DNA of 55,047 nt from an uncultured Prevotellaceae bacterium (GCA_900318885.1 ONMN01000005.1:1-55047), one strand, 5' to 3'; shown: positions 22,628 to 32,272, numbered from the stretch's first letter. Numbers and translations are program-made. The notes: generated by a model not told the origin, from the letters alone.

Positions 22628-24261
22628 GATTTGGGTCCTTTCTTGATTTGTTTGAGCATAATGTTAATCTCGACAGCCAGCATGGTGGTGAAGAGGATGA
22701 GGAAGAGGATGAAGGTCAGGGCGACGCTGAAACCATCGACGTCGCTGACGCCAACCCACGTGGGAAGCATGTCCTGAATGGTCCAGGGCTGACGACCGAA
22801 CTCAGCGACCAGCCAGCCGCTCTCGGAGGCGATATAGGCCAGCGGCACGAGGATGATGGGCACCCAGTAATGCCATTTCGGCAGTGTGGCGATGGTGCAA
22901 CGGTCGTCGGCTTCCGTCTCTGGCAGTATGCAGACGATGGCCAGCAGGCGACGGACAATGGCTGACAGCCAGGGGATGCGGACTGTCATGATCAGCAGGA
23001 CGGCAAAATAGAGGATGAAGATGCAGCCCAGTCCCACCATGATGCGGAATGCCCAGAAGTTGACGGGGACGTAAGGCACGAGGTCGGCCTTGTTCTTGAC
23101 GTAGCCGTAGCCGAAGTAAGGCATATTCTCTTTAATTGTTGAGAGCTGCGCGTTCAGAACAGCTTCGCCGGCACCTTCGCTCTTGGCCTTACGGTAGGCA
23201 GCAAGGGCGGTGATGGCCTGTTTGCCGCGAGCAATCTTCTCGTCGACGGACGGCTCGCGTGTGCCGTCGGGCTTGGTATAGCCATTGAGGATGTCGTTGA
23301 TGCCAGGCACGTAGCCGTGGATGTCGTTGGTGGCCATAAACGACAGGGCGTAAGGCATCTCAATCTTCAGCGGAGCAGACTCTTCGCTCAAATAGTCGGG
23401 CTGAACGAAGGGGTTCACCCAAGCTACAGCGGTAAGACCAATGTCCGTGCCGCCATTATAGAGCGCCTCCATAGCCGCCAGTTTCATGGGCTGTACCTCG
23501 GCAACGCTCTGTGCCGACTTATGTCCTGTCATGGCAGCACCCAACGAGGCGATGAGCCCCACGATGGCACCAATCTTGATGCTCTCGATGGCCAGTTTCG
23601 TCTCGCGTTTCTGCATGAGATACCAGCAGGAAACGGCCACTACGAAGATGGCTCCGATGATCCAGGCGGAGATGACTGTGTGGCAGAACTTGTCGATGGC
23701 AAACGGCGAGAGGGCTACGTCGAAGAACGATACCATCTCGTTGCGCATAGTGTCAGGATTGAACTCGCAACCAACGGGATACTGCATCCATGCGTTGGCC
23801 ACCAGAATCCACCACGCGGAAATCGTCGCGCCCAAGCCTGTGAGCCACGTGGAGGCGAGGTGGAAGCCGGGAGAGACCTTCTTCCAGCCGAAGAACATCA
23901 CGGCCACGAAGGTGGACTCCATAAAGAATGCCACGATGCCTTCGACGGCCAGTGGTGCGCCGAAGATATCGCCTACGAACCAAGAGTAGTTCGACCAGTT
24001 GGTGCCGAACTCAAACTCCAGGATGATACCTGTGGCAACACCCATGGCGAAATTGATGCCGAAGAGTTTTTGCCAGAACTGTGCTGTGTTACGCCAGAAG
24101 GCGTCACGCTTGCGATACCAGATGGTTTCGCAGATGCCCATGATGACAGCCAGTCCGAGGGTCAGCGGAACGAACAGCCAGTGGTAGATGGCCGTCAATG
24201 CGAATTGTGCTCGTGCCCAGTTGATGGAACCAGCGTCGATGCTTAAAAGTAAATCATTCAT
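22624..24261 (-). CDS. cydA: Cytochrome bd ubiquinol oxidase subunit I
   Basis: The 545-aa protein has conserved CydA segments: ALTAIYHWLFVPLTLGLAVI (heme His), GVATGIILEFEFGTNWSNYS, EGIVAFFMESTFVAVMFFGW (proton-channel Glu), a second heme His in KFCHTVISAW, and PVNFWAFRIMVGLG (heme b558 Met). The Q-loop region carries the quinol site. It carries the three hemes of the bd oxidase. The upstream DUF4492 gene ends 48 nt before it, separated by a TTTTGTTAGG-like repeat. Confidence 0.97.
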   Translation of the reverse strand: MNDLLLSIDAGSINWARAQFALTAIYHWLFVPLTLGLAVIMGICETIWYRKRDAFWRNTAQFWQKLFGINFAMGVATGIILEFEFGTNWSNYSWFVGDIFGAPLAVEGIVAFFMESTFVAVMFFGWKKVSPGFHLASTWLTGLGATISAWWILVANAWMQYPVGCEFNPDTMRNEMVSFFDVALSPFAIDKFCHTVISAWIIGAIFVVAVSCWYLMQKRETKLAIESIKIGAIVGLIASLGAAMTGHKSAQSVAEVQPMKLAAMEALYNGGTDIGLTAVAWVNPFVQPDYLSEESAPLKIEMPYALSFMATNDIHGYVPGINDILNGYTKPDGTREPSVDEKIARGKQAITALAAYRKAKSEGAGEAVLNAQLSTIKENMPYFGYGYVKNKADLVPYVPVNFWAFRIMVGLGCIFILYFAVLLIMTVRIPWLSAIVRRLLAIVCILPETEADDRCTIATLPKWHYWVPIILVPLAYIASESGWLVAEFGRQPWTIQDMLPTWVGVSDVDGFSVALTFILFLILFTTMLAVEINIMLKQIKKGPKS

Positions 24262-24309
24262 ATTGTTAGGTTTTGTTAGGAATTGTTTTTGTTAGAGAGG
24301 GTAGGGATG

Positions 24310-24534
24310 TCAGGGCGAGGCGCGGTCAATCACCTCTGAGGCGACAAAATCGGGCTCTTCGCCCTCGGCAGCATGCGTCTTCAGGAAGTTGGGGAAGAAA
24401 AACAACTTCAAGATGACGAAAATGACAAAAAGTTTGATGAGGATGATGGCCCACAGCGTCCGTCCCAGTTTCATGGAGCGGAAACCGTCGTAGTATAAGT
24501 CGAAAACGCGATATAAAAAGCCCGTTTTTTTCAT
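24310..24534 (-). CDS. DUF4492 small membrane protein preceding cydAB
   Basis: The 74-aa protein has one membrane helix (LWAIILIKLFVIFVILKLFF) with an amphipathic start (FLYRVFDLYYDGFRSMKLG) and an acidic tail. DUF4492 genes sit just before cydA in Bacteroidetes and Epsilonproteobacteria, and it may be a CydX-like accessory subunit; that role is inferred. Its promoter is at 24579-24610. Confidence 0.9.
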   Translation of the reverse strand: MKKTGFLYRVFDLYYDGFRSMKLGRTLWAIILIKLFVIFVILKLFFFPNFLKTHAAEGEEPDFVASEVIDRASP

Positions 24535-24578
24535 CCGTTTCAGGTCTCAGTACGTTAATATTGATGTTAATAATGATG

Positions 24579-24610
24579 CAAATATAGTGAATAAATTGAA
24601 AACAAGCAAC
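24579..24610 (-). promoter_or_regulatory. Promoter of the DUF4492-cydAB operon
   Basis: Minus strand: GTTG (complement of 24607-24610), 20 nt, TATATTTG (complement of 24579-24586). Confidence 0.7.
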
Positions 24611-24615
24611 TTTTC

Positions 24616-24647
24616 CTTGTGTTTTTCATAGAAAAATGCTAAATTTG
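24616..24647 (+). promoter_or_regulatory. Promoter of the coiled-coil/TolC operon
   Basis: CTTG (24616-24619), 20 nt, TAAATTTG (24640-24647). The ATG at 24667 gives a leader of about 14 nt. It stands back to back with the cyd promoter. Confidence 0.7.
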
Positions 24648-24666
24648 CAGCCAAAATTGAGAAATT

Positions 24667-25548
24667 ATGGAAAAAAAGGTAGTAAATAGGGCTCTTGTGA
24701 GCGTTGTCATCGTTGCTCTGTTGGCCGTCATCGGTTGGCTGGGATTTAGCCTGAAACAGGAGAAGCAAACCAATCAGGATATGCAACAGTTGGCAGAGTT
24801 GGACAAGCAGGAAATGGAGAAGGAGTATCAGAACTTCGCCTTGCAATACAACGAGATGAAGACCTATATCAAGAACGACTCCATCATAGCCGAACTGACT
24901 CGTGAGCAGGAACACACGCAGAAACTGCTGGAAGAACTGAAACGTACGCACGCCAGTGATGCAGCCGAGATTACCCGACTGAAGAAGGAACTGGCCACGG
25001 TGCGTGCCGTGTTGCGGTCGTATGTGATACAGATTGATTCGCTGAACCGTCTGAATCAGGACTTGATGACGGAGAACGACCGTGTGCGTTCGGCATTGGA
25101 GCAGAGCAACCAGCAGAACCAGACGTTGACAACGGAGAAGGCTTCGTTGTCGGAGAAGGTGGCTATTGCCGCCCAGCTGGATGCTACGAATATCTCGCTG
25201 ACGCCGTTGAAGAAGAACGGTAAGGTGGCGAAGAAGATGAAGGATGCCAAGTCGCTGGGCGTGTCGTTTGTCATCACGAAGAACGTCACCGCCAGCAACG
25301 GCACACGTATCGTTTATGTGCGTGTGATGACGCCAGAGGGTGAGGTGCTCAATGGCGGAGGCACGTTTGAATATAGCGGTAAGCAGATGGCATGGTCGAT
25401 GAAGAAAAGCATCGAATATACTGGTGAAGAAACGGCGCTGACCCTCTATTGGACGGTGAACGAATACCTGGGTGGCGGACAGTATAATGTCAGCATCTTC
25501 TGTGATGGACAGGCTATTGGATCGAGAAACTTTACATTTGAGAAATAA
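24667..25548 (+). CDS. Membrane-anchored coiled-coil protein of unknown function
   Basis: The 293-aa protein has an N-terminal membrane helix (VSVVIVALLAVIGWLGFSL) and a long coiled coil (about residues 30-165, rich in Gln, Glu, Leu and Lys, for example LTREQEHTQKLLEELKRTH). A C-terminal beta-rich domain follows (SFVITKNVTASNGTRIVYVR, VMTPEGEVLNGGG). I do not know a function. The gene ends 3 nt before the TolC gene and is probably co-transcribed with the export genes, so it may be an envelope-spanning adaptor. Confidence 0.85.
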   Translation: MEKKVVNRALVSVVIVALLAVIGWLGFSLKQEKQTNQDMQQLAELDKQEMEKEYQNFALQYNEMKTYIKNDSIIAELTREQEHTQKLLEELKRTHASDAAEITRLKKELATVRAVLRSYVIQIDSLNRLNQDLMTENDRVRSALEQSNQQNQTLTTEKASLSEKVAIAAQLDATNISLTPLKKNGKVAKKMKDAKSLGVSFVITKNVTASNGTRIVYVRVMTPEGEVLNGGGTFEYSGKQMAWSMKKSIEYTGEETALTLYWTVNEYLGGGQYNVSIFCDGQAIGSRNFTFEK

Positions 25549-25551
25549 AGA

Positions 25552-27060
25552 ATGAAGAATAAAATCATTGCTTTCTTCCTGCTTGCTGCAGGGCTGCCAC
25601 AAGGGACTGTCGCACAACGGCTGCTCTCGCTGGACAGTTGCAGGGCCATGGCGCTCCGCAACAACAAGCAGCTCAGTATTTCGCGCGTCAAGCAGGAGGT
25701 TGCTGCCAATGTGCGTAAGTCGGCACGTACAAAATACCTGCCGCATGTCAGCGCGCTGGGCGGCTACGAATGGACCAGCAAGGAAATCTCGCTGCTCAGT
25801 GACGAGCAGAAGGAGACGCTCTCGAATTTGGGAACTTCGCTGGCCGGTGGTATTGGAGGAAAAATGGGTGAATTGATGTCGCAGGTGCCGGAAGGTACTT
25901 GGAAAATGCTGAATGCAATGGGCATCACCCAGGAAGGCATTGCCACTAATGTTAGCCAACTGGCTGCCGGTCTCGGTGCTCCACTTGACGGTCTCGGCCG
26001 AGGGATTGTGGATGCGTTTCATACCGATACGCGAAATATGTTTGCCGGAGCCGTGATGGTGACGCAGCCTGTGTTTATGGGCGGTGCCATCATCGCTATG
26101 AACAAGATGGCCGATCTTGGCGAGGAACTGGCCTGTAACTCTGCTGAACAGACGAGGCAGCAGACGCTGTATAGCATCGACCAGACCTATTGGCAGGTGG
26201 TGTCGTTGCGGCATAAACAGAAGTTGGCGGAGGGCTATCTTGACCTAGTGAAGAAACTGGAGGACGACGTACAGAAGATGATTCAGGAGGGCGTAGCCAC
26301 TCGTAGCGAGGGCCTGAGTGTCAGCGTAAAGGTCAACGAGGCCGAGATGATGCTCACCAAGGTGAACGACGGTCTGGTACTGTCGAAGATGCTGCTCTGC
26401 CAGTTGTGCGGAATGCCTGTATCAGAACAAATCATTTTGGCTGACGAGGAGAAGGAAACGTTGGAAACTGTGACAGAAGTAACACCAAAGATGGAAGTGG
26501 ACCAGGCTTTGGAGAATCGTCCGGAGTTGAGGCAACTGCAGAATATGGTTGATATGAGCAAACAACTGACGAACATCCTGAAAGCCGGCAATCTGCCGCA
26601 GGTGATGTTGACGGGTGGCTATCTGGTGTCGAATCCCAATCTGTATAATGGCTTCCAGCGCAAGTTCGGAGGTGTCTGGAATGTTGGCGTGATGGTTCGT
26701 GTCCCCATCTGGAACTGGGGCGATGTGGCATATAAGGTACGTGCCTCGAAAGGTGCAACGACCATTGCTCGGTTGAAAATGGACGATGCCCGCGAAAAGA
26801 TTACCCTGCAGGTGAACCAGAGCAACTTCCAGGTGCAAGAGGCTAACAAGAAACTGGAGATGGCGAAGGTCAATATCCAGAAAGCCGACGAGAACCTGCG
26901 AACGGCAAATCTCGGATTCAGGGAAGGTGTTATTTCGTCGACTACTGTGATGGAGGCTCAGACGGCATGGCTGCAGGCCCAGTCGCAGAGGATAGATGCA
27001 GAGATAGATGTCAAGCTCAGTCAGGTGAACCTGCAGAAGGCCCTTGGCACATTAGATTAA
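25552..27060 (+). CDS. TolC family outer membrane efflux protein
   Basis: The 502-aa protein has a signal peptide (MKNKIIAFFLLAAGLPQGTVA) and two OEP repeats of helical-hairpin type (LSLDSCRAMALRNNKQLSIS; ENRPELRQLQNMVDMSKQL; GFREGVISSTTVMEAQTAWL). It forms the outer membrane channel of a tripartite exporter with the HlyD-like protein and the two ABC-2 permeases downstream. Insertions relative to typical TolC proteins lie around residues 75-150 (Gly/Met-rich). Confidence 0.95.
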   Translation: MKNKIIAFFLLAAGLPQGTVAQRLLSLDSCRAMALRNNKQLSISRVKQEVAANVRKSARTKYLPHVSALGGYEWTSKEISLLSDEQKETLSNLGTSLAGGIGGKMGELMSQVPEGTWKMLNAMGITQEGIATNVSQLAAGLGAPLDGLGRGIVDAFHTDTRNMFAGAVMVTQPVFMGGAIIAMNKMADLGEELACNSAEQTRQQTLYSIDQTYWQVVSLRHKQKLAEGYLDLVKKLEDDVQKMIQEGVATRSEGLSVSVKVNEAEMMLTKVNDGLVLSKMLLCQLCGMPVSEQIILADEEKETLETVTEVTPKMEVDQALENRPELRQLQNMVDMSKQLTNILKAGNLPQVMLTGGYLVSNPNLYNGFQRKFGGVWNVGVMVRVPIWNWGDVAYKVRASKGATTIARLKMDDAREKITLQVNQSNFQVQEANKKLEMAKVNIQKADENLRTANLGFREGVISSTTVMEAQTAWLQAQSQRIDAEIDVKLSQVNLQKALGTLD

Positions 27061-27097
27061 AGTTCTTGCTAAGGCAAGCGTACTAAAGAAACGATTA

Positions 27098-27123
27098 GAA
27101 AGTTTAAAGTTCAAAATATAAAG
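27098..27123 (+). repeat. Weak heptanucleotide array between tolC-like and hlyD-like genes
   Basis: GAAAGTT, TAAAGTT, CAAAATA, TAAAG follow with period 7. Short and degenerate. Confidence 0.4.
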
Positions 27124-27126
27124 ATT

Positions 27127-28116
27127 ATGTCAAACCAGGCTAAAGAACAACATAAGAACATCCTGTTTGCAATTCTCGGTTTTTCAGTGGTCGTCATCAT
27201 TGTGGCCCTGATAGGTTTCTTCGCATTGGGACGTGACCCTGAACTGATTCAGGGACAGGTGGAAGTCAGTGAATATCGTGTGTCGAGTAAGGTTCCAGGA
27301 CGTATTCTGGAAATCAGAGTGAAAGAAGGCGATTACGTTAAGGTTGGCGATACGCTGGCTATTTTGGATGCACCAGAGGTGCGCGCAAAAATGGAACAGG
27401 CTCAGAGCGCAGAAAATGCTGCTGCGGCACTAGAACTGAAAGCACAGAACGGCGCACGTCAGGAGCAAATCCAAGGTGCTTACCAAGTGTGGCAACAGGC
27501 TAAGGCTGGATTGGAGATAGCCGAGAAATCGTATCAGCGCATCCAGCGTCTCTTCGACGAGGGTGTCATCTCGGCCCAGAAGCGTGATGAGGTGTATGCT
27601 AACTACAAGGCTATGGAGGCACAATGCAAAGCTGCCGAGAGTCAGTATCAGATGGCGCAGAACGGTGCTCGCCGTGAGGATAAACTGGCTGCTGCCGCTC
27701 AGGTTGGTCGTGCCCGTGGTGCAGTGCAGGAGGTAAACAGCTATATCCACGAGACTGTGCAGATTGCCCAGATGGAAGGCGAGGTTAGCAGTATCTATCC
27801 GAAGGTTGGAGAACTGGTTGGAACCGGTTCACCTATTATGACCATCTCGATGATGCAGGACATGTGGGGAACTTTCAATGTTCGTGAAGACCAGTTGAAC
27901 GGCATGGAAGTCGGCAAGACTTTCAAGGCTTTCGTGCCCGCCTTTAATAAAGAGGTGGAAATGAAGGTCTATTATATGAAGGACCAAGGTTCGTTTGCTG
28001 TATGGAAAGCTACCAAGGCCAATGGTCAATACGACCTGAAGACTTTCGAGGTAAGAGCTCGTCCGACGGAGAAATTCGATGGTTTGCGTCCTGGTATGTC
28101 GCTGATTGTTAAATAG
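27127..28116 (+). CDS. HlyD/EmrA-type membrane fusion protein
   Basis: The 329-aa protein has one N-terminal membrane helix (ILFAILGFSVVVIIVALIGF), a biotinyl-lipoyl half (VPGRILEIRVKEGDYVKVGD), a helical hairpin with NGARQEQIQ and NGARREDKL repeats, the returning lipoyl half (GEVSSIYPKVGELVGTGSPI), and a beta-barrel. It links the inner membrane permeases with TolC. It is the third gene of the export operon, with 7 nt to the first permease. Confidence 0.94.
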   Translation: MSNQAKEQHKNILFAILGFSVVVIIVALIGFFALGRDPELIQGQVEVSEYRVSSKVPGRILEIRVKEGDYVKVGDTLAILDAPEVRAKMEQAQSAENAAAALELKAQNGARQEQIQGAYQVWQQAKAGLEIAEKSYQRIQRLFDEGVISAQKRDEVYANYKAMEAQCKAAESQYQMAQNGARREDKLAAAAQVGRARGAVQEVNSYIHETVQIAQMEGEVSSIYPKVGELVGTGSPIMTISMMQDMWGTFNVREDQLNGMEVGKTFKAFVPAFNKEVEMKVYYMKDQGSFAVWKATKANGQYDLKTFEVRARPTEKFDGLRPGMSLIVK

Positions 28117-28123
28117 TTGACAA

Positions 28124-29293
28124 TTGAAAAGGCTGAGACAGATATACGAGGTCATGATGCGAGAGTTGTTGATTCTGCGTAAGAATCACATCTACCGCTT
28201 CTGCATGGTACTGTTCCCATTGCTGGTGATCTTTTTCTTCACCTCTATGATGGATGACGGTCTGCCTACAAGTATGCCAGTGGGTGTCGTTGACTTGGAC
28301 AACACGTCGACCTCGAGGGCATTGGGACTTAAACTGGACGGATTCCAGATGTCGAAAGTCGTAGCCCACTATCCTAGTGTCACGGAGGCTCGTAAGGCTG
28401 TTCAGCGTAACGAGATTTACGGATTCCTTTACATCCCGAAGGGTACGACGGAGAAGCTGTTGGCTTCACGACAGCCTAAGATATCGTATTACTATTCCTA
28501 TACGACGATGGCTGCCGGTTCCATGATGATGAAAGATCTGAAGACCATTTCCACGCTTGGTTCGGCTGCTGTAGGGCAAGGAACGATGCGAGCCAAAGGG
28601 TTTACAGACGAGCAGATACAGACGTTGATGCAACCTATTAAGATGGATCTCCACCAGATTGCAAATCCCTGGTCAAGCTACAACATTTATCTGACAACCG
28701 TGATGGTACCAGGTATCATCATGCTGTTCATTTTCCTGATTTCTACGTATTCTTTAGGAACGGAGCTGAAATTTAACTCGTCGAAACAGTGGCTTGCACT
28801 CACGGATAACAACATCCTAGTGGCCATCTTGGGCAAGTTTCTGCCGCAGATGCTCATTTGGCTGGCTATCATTTACGGTTACGAATATTATGTGTTCTAC
28901 CATTTACACTTCCCCCACTTGGGAAGCCCGTGGATGTTGGTACTCTTGGGACTGATGCAGGTATTGGCGTCACAGGGCTTTGGCATCTTTGCCTTCGGAC
29001 TGATGCCCTCGCTGCGTATGTCGATGAGTATCAGTTCGCTGTGGGCGGTGCTTAGCATATCGATGGCTGGTTCCGCATTCCCAATTATGGGTATGGACGG
29101 CCCGCTGCAGTCGTTGTCGTGGCTTTTCCCGTTGCGACACTATTGGATGATTTATCAAAGTTGTGTCTTCAATGGATTTCCACTTATCGAGGTGTGGTTC
29201 CATTTCGCGGCTCTTGCAGCTTTCATGTTGCTTCCCTGGCTCGTGTTGAAGAAGATTAAAAATGCAATGCTCACTTATGTCTATATTCCATAA
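28124..29293 (+). CDS. ABC-2 type transporter permease (first)
   Basis: The 389-aa protein has one N-terminal helix (FCMVLFPLLVIFFFTSMM), a large extracytoplasmic domain (VGVVDLDNTSTSRALG) and five C-terminal helices; this is the YhgE/YbhR-type ABC-2 permease plan. The start appears to be TTG at 28124, because the family N-terminus (KRLRQIYEVMMREL) begins there; the first ATG (28154) would remove it. No ATP-binding subunit is encoded in the operon. Overlaps the second permease by 32 nt. Confidence 0.9.
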   Translation: MKRLRQIYEVMMRELLILRKNHIYRFCMVLFPLLVIFFFTSMMDDGLPTSMPVGVVDLDNTSTSRALGLKLDGFQMSKVVAHYPSVTEARKAVQRNEIYGFLYIPKGTTEKLLASRQPKISYYYSYTTMAAGSMMMKDLKTISTLGSAAVGQGTMRAKGFTDEQIQTLMQPIKMDLHQIANPWSSYNIYLTTVMVPGIIMLFIFLISTYSLGTELKFNSSKQWLALTDNNILVAILGKFLPQMLIWLAIIYGYEYYVFYHLHFPHLGSPWMLVLLGLMQVLASQGFGIFAFGLMPSLRMSMSISSLWAVLSISMAGSAFPIMGMDGPLQSLSWLFPLRHYWMIYQSCVFNGFPLIEVWFHFAALAAFMLLPWLVLKKIKNAMLTYVYIP

Positions 29294-30476
29294 TATATAT
29301 CAAGGTATCGCGGATACGTGTTTCATCTGGTTTAAGGAGATGAGACAAGTGTTGAAGGACGAGGGCGTGCTCATCTTCTTCATTGTGGTGCCTATTATCT
29401 ATCCGTTGCTGTATTCATGGATTTATAACAACGAGGCTGTTCACGAGGTTCCTGTATGTGTGGTTGACCAGTCGCATTCCGCTTTGTCACGCCAATTCCT
29501 GCGTATGTGTGATGCTTCGTCTGAAGTTCGTGTGGCTTATTATGCGCAAGACCTTGATGAGGCAAAATCGTTGGTTAGTCGTCAGCTGGTAAAAGGTATC
29601 TATCTGATTCCCGCTGATTTTGAGACCCGTGTGTTACGTTTGGAACAAGGAACTATCAGTGTTTATTGTGACATGAGTCTGATGCTGACGTATAAAGCTA
29701 TTTTCCAAACGGCACAGACAGTAAGCATGCAGATGGGTAGTGAAGTGACGAAAAAGTTAGGAGGACACTATACTGCGCGTGAAGAAGTCATTTCCTCACG
29801 ACCTCTGGATTGTGACGACGTGCCGCTGTTCAATCCTCAGGGCGGATATGGCTCATCGGTACTCCCTGCAGTATTGATGCTTATCTTGCAACAGACATTG
29901 GTGCTCGGCATCGGATTGTCGGCAGGTACGGCCCGTGACGAAAATATCGGTCGAAACCTTATTCCTGTTCGCAATCCGCACTATCAGAGCACGCTCCCGA
30001 TAGTCTTTGGCAAGTCGATGTGCTATGTGATGATTTTTTCCGTCATGGGAGCTTGGTTGGCTGCCGGTGTTCCGCGATTGTTCCATTTTCCGCAACTGGC
30101 AGAATGGACTACGCTGCTGGCATTCATGATCCCTTATGTGCTCGCCTGCGTATTCTTCGGCATGGTGGTGTCGTGTATGGTGAAATATCGCGAGAATGTC
30201 ATGCTGCTTGTGGTCTTCATATCTGTACCCCTGTTGTTTATGACGGGCGTTTCGTGGCCGCAGTCAAACATTCCCGGAATGTGGCAGGGTGTCTCATGGC
30301 TGTTCCCATCCACTTTTGGCTGCCGCGCCTTCATACGTCTTAACTCCATGGGAGCTTCGCTCGGCGATGTTCTCAACGAGCTCCGCATCCTATGGATTCA
30401 AGTTGGCTGTTATTTCCTTATAACTCTCTGCGTCTATCGCTTCCAAATCTACCGTATCAGCCGCATTAAACTATGA
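29262..30476 (+). CDS. ABC-2 type transporter permease (second)
   Basis: The 404-aa protein has the same plan as its neighbour: an N-terminal helix (GVLIFFIVVPIIYPLLYSWI), an extracytoplasmic domain (VCVVDQSHSALSRQFL; LVKGIYLIPADFE), and several C-terminal helices ending RISRIKL. The start is at 29262 or the ATG at 29277. The two permeases probably form a heterodimer. No ATPase is next to them; many Bacteroidetes ABC-2/HlyD/TolC sets are like this. The stop overlaps the PP2C gene end by 6 nt. Confidence 0.9.
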   Translation: MQCSLMSIFHNIYQGIADTCFIWFKEMRQVLKDEGVLIFFIVVPIIYPLLYSWIYNNEAVHEVPVCVVDQSHSALSRQFLRMCDASSEVRVAYYAQDLDEAKSLVSRQLVKGIYLIPADFETRVLRLEQGTISVYCDMSLMLTYKAIFQTAQTVSMQMGSEVTKKLGGHYTAREEVISSRPLDCDDVPLFNPQGGYGSSVLPAVLMLILQQTLVLGIGLSAGTARDENIGRNLIPVRNPHYQSTLPIVFGKSMCYVMIFSVMGAWLAAGVPRLFHFPQLAEWTTLLAFMIPYVLACVFFGMVVSCMVKYRENVMLLVVFISVPLLFMTGVSWPQSNIPGMWQGVSWLFPSTFGCRAFIRLNSMGASLGDVLNELRILWIQVGCYFLITLCVYRFQIYRISRIKL

Positions 30477-32252
30477 CGGAGTGTAGCGGATGGCGAGCAT
30501 AGTGAGGTCGTCGCTTTGCTCTGCGTCACCGACGAAGTTGCTCACTGCCATGTTTATGCTGTCGAGTAGCTGTTTGGCGCAGGTTTGTGCCTCATGGTCT
30601 TGCAGGTGGCTCATGACGCGCTCGATGCCAAACTGATTGTGACGCTCGGTCTCCGCATTGTGGTCGGTGGCGGGCAACGGGGCCATCGCCTCCGTCAGTC
30701 CGTCGGTATAGAGGAACATCATGCTGTTTGGCGTTAGCGCGCATTCCTCAGTTTCGTAGTGCATATCGTCAAAGATGCCGACGGGTAAGTGTGGCTTGGC
30801 GTCAAGCATGTTGATGCCGTTGTGGCTGATGACGATGGGGCGGTCGTGGCCGGCATTGCAGTAACGCAGTCGGCCTGTCTGTAGGTTGAGCACACCGATG
30901 AAAATCGTAACGAACATATTCGAGTCGTTGCCCTGGCACGCCGACTCATTGATGTGGTGCATGATTTCTGCTGGGTCGTTGCCGTGGCTGGAGAACGCGC
31001 GGAACAACGAGTGCGTGCTTGACATGAGCATCGCCGCGGGGACACCCTTGCCTGACACATCACCGATGCAGAAAAACAGATTTTCGTCACGGATGAAAAA
31101 GTCAAACATGTCGCCACCCACCTCGCGAGCCGGCACCAGCGAACCGTAAATATCAAGGTCGCTGCGGTTAGGGAAAGGCGGATACGTCATCGGCAGCATC
31201 TTCAACTGGATGTCGCGGGCGATGCGTAGTTCGCTGTCGATACGCGTCTGTTTTAGCAATGCTTTGTTCAGGTCGCGCTCTTTCATGAAGAAACGGTAGA
31301 CGATGAAGCCCATGATGGCAAAACCAATGAGCATCATCAAAAGGATGTTTACGCGGGCATCGCGCAGCGGACCGAACACCTCGTCCTCGTAGCACACAAC
31401 AACCATCTGCCAGCGTGGGTCGGTCTTGAACTTGGCAGTAAATACGAAGGCCTCGTCGCCGCCGCTGCTTTCGAAGCTGTACGTACGCGTATTTTCCTTA
31501 CTGCACAGCAGTTTTCCGGTGTTGTCATCGTTGACGACGGCGATGATGCGGCGGATGTCCTCTTCGTTCTTCTCTGTCGTTCGCGGACCGGCTATCAACT
31601 TGCCCTGTTCCGATAGCAGCAGCGTGTACGACGACGGGTAGAGCTGGCGATAGTTTAGCGTGTCGCCCAGCCAGTCGGTGGACAAGTCGAGCATAAACAC
31701 CGCCATGATGCTGTCATTCGCGTCCTTCAGCGGCTGCACGTACGTTATCATCGACGTTTTCGCCTCCTCGTAGTAGTACGGCTCCGTCCATAGCCATTCT
31801 CGCATATGCACGGCCTTCTGGTAGCTTGCGCTTTGGGTGTAGTCGTGGTGATCGCCGGCAATCTGTGCCTTCACCACGTCGCCTTCGTTCCAATAGGCGT
31901 AGGGCTCGTATAGACGGCCCTTCGTGGGGTAGAAGTTAGGTTCGAAGGCGATGCCACAGCCGAGCAAATTCTTGTGCGAGCGGAGCACACATTCGGCCAC
32001 GTCTAACATGGAGTCTGGGTGGTGGATATTACGCATGACATCCCAGAGGTGTCCGTTTACCGAGTTCACAGCAAGGTTCATGTTGCTCTTCGTCAGAATG
32101 ACCTTCGTTGTCAGCTCCAGCTCCGCGCGCTTCTCCAGTTCATCTGCGAGCATATCGTGTGTGTAGTAGTACTGGATGCCGGAGATGATTTCCAACAGCA
32201 GTGCCGCCAACAATATCAGCGTCAGACCTCTCGATTTTTTGAAGATTTTCAT
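30471..32252 (-). CDS. Membrane PP2C (SpoIIE/RsbU-type) phosphatase with extracytoplasmic sensor
   Basis: The 593-aa protein has a membrane helix (LTLILLAALLLEIISGI) and a dCache-like sensor domain (residues about 40-300; for example SMITYVQPLKDANDSIMAVF). A second helix follows (ILLMMLIGFAIMGFIVYRFF), then a linker (RIARDIQLKMLPMTYPPFPN) typical of RsbU phosphatases. The catalytic domain has Asp motifs VPAREVGGDMFDFF, CIGDVSGKGVPAAML, YTDGLTEA and SDDLTMLAIRY. It would dephosphorylate an anti-anti-sigma type protein in response to an external ligand. No STAS or RsbW-like partner is visible nearby. Confidence 0.93.
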   Translation of the reverse strand: MKIFKKSRGLTLILLAALLLEIISGIQYYYTHDMLADELEKRAELELTTKVILTKSNMNLAVNSVNGHLWDVMRNIHHPDSMLDVAECVLRSHKNLLGCGIAFEPNFYPTKGRLYEPYAYWNEGDVVKAQIAGDHHDYTQSASYQKAVHMREWLWTEPYYYEEAKTSMITYVQPLKDANDSIMAVFMLDLSTDWLGDTLNYRQLYPSSYTLLLSEQGKLIAGPRTTEKNEEDIRRIIAVVNDDNTGKLLCSKENTRTYSFESSGGDEAFVFTAKFKTDPRWQMVVVCYEDEVFGPLRDARVNILLMMLIGFAIMGFIVYRFFMKERDLNKALLKQTRIDSELRIARDIQLKMLPMTYPPFPNRSDLDIYGSLVPAREVGGDMFDFFIRDENLFFCIGDVSGKGVPAAMLMSSTHSLFRAFSSHGNDPAEIMHHINESACQGNDSNMFVTIFIGVLNLQTGRLRYCNAGHDRPIVISHNGINMLDAKPHLPVGIFDDMHYETEECALTPNSMMFLYTDGLTEAMAPLPATDHNAETERHNQFGIERVMSHLQDHEAQTCAKQLLDSINMAVSNFVGDAEQSDDLTMLAIRYTPS

Positions 32253-32272
32253 CCCCCACTTCCTTCTTACCT

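Noticed and set aside
24547-26214. Long 555-codon frame on the minus strand
   Set aside because: It lies antisense to two well-supported genes (coiled-coil and TolC), its translation is His/Gln/Arg-rich without domain signs, and it would cross the divergent promoters.
27066-27080. Hairpin CTTGC-TAAG-GCAAG after the TolC gene as a terminator
   Set aside because: Only five base pairs and no T-tract; the downstream genes look co-transcribed.
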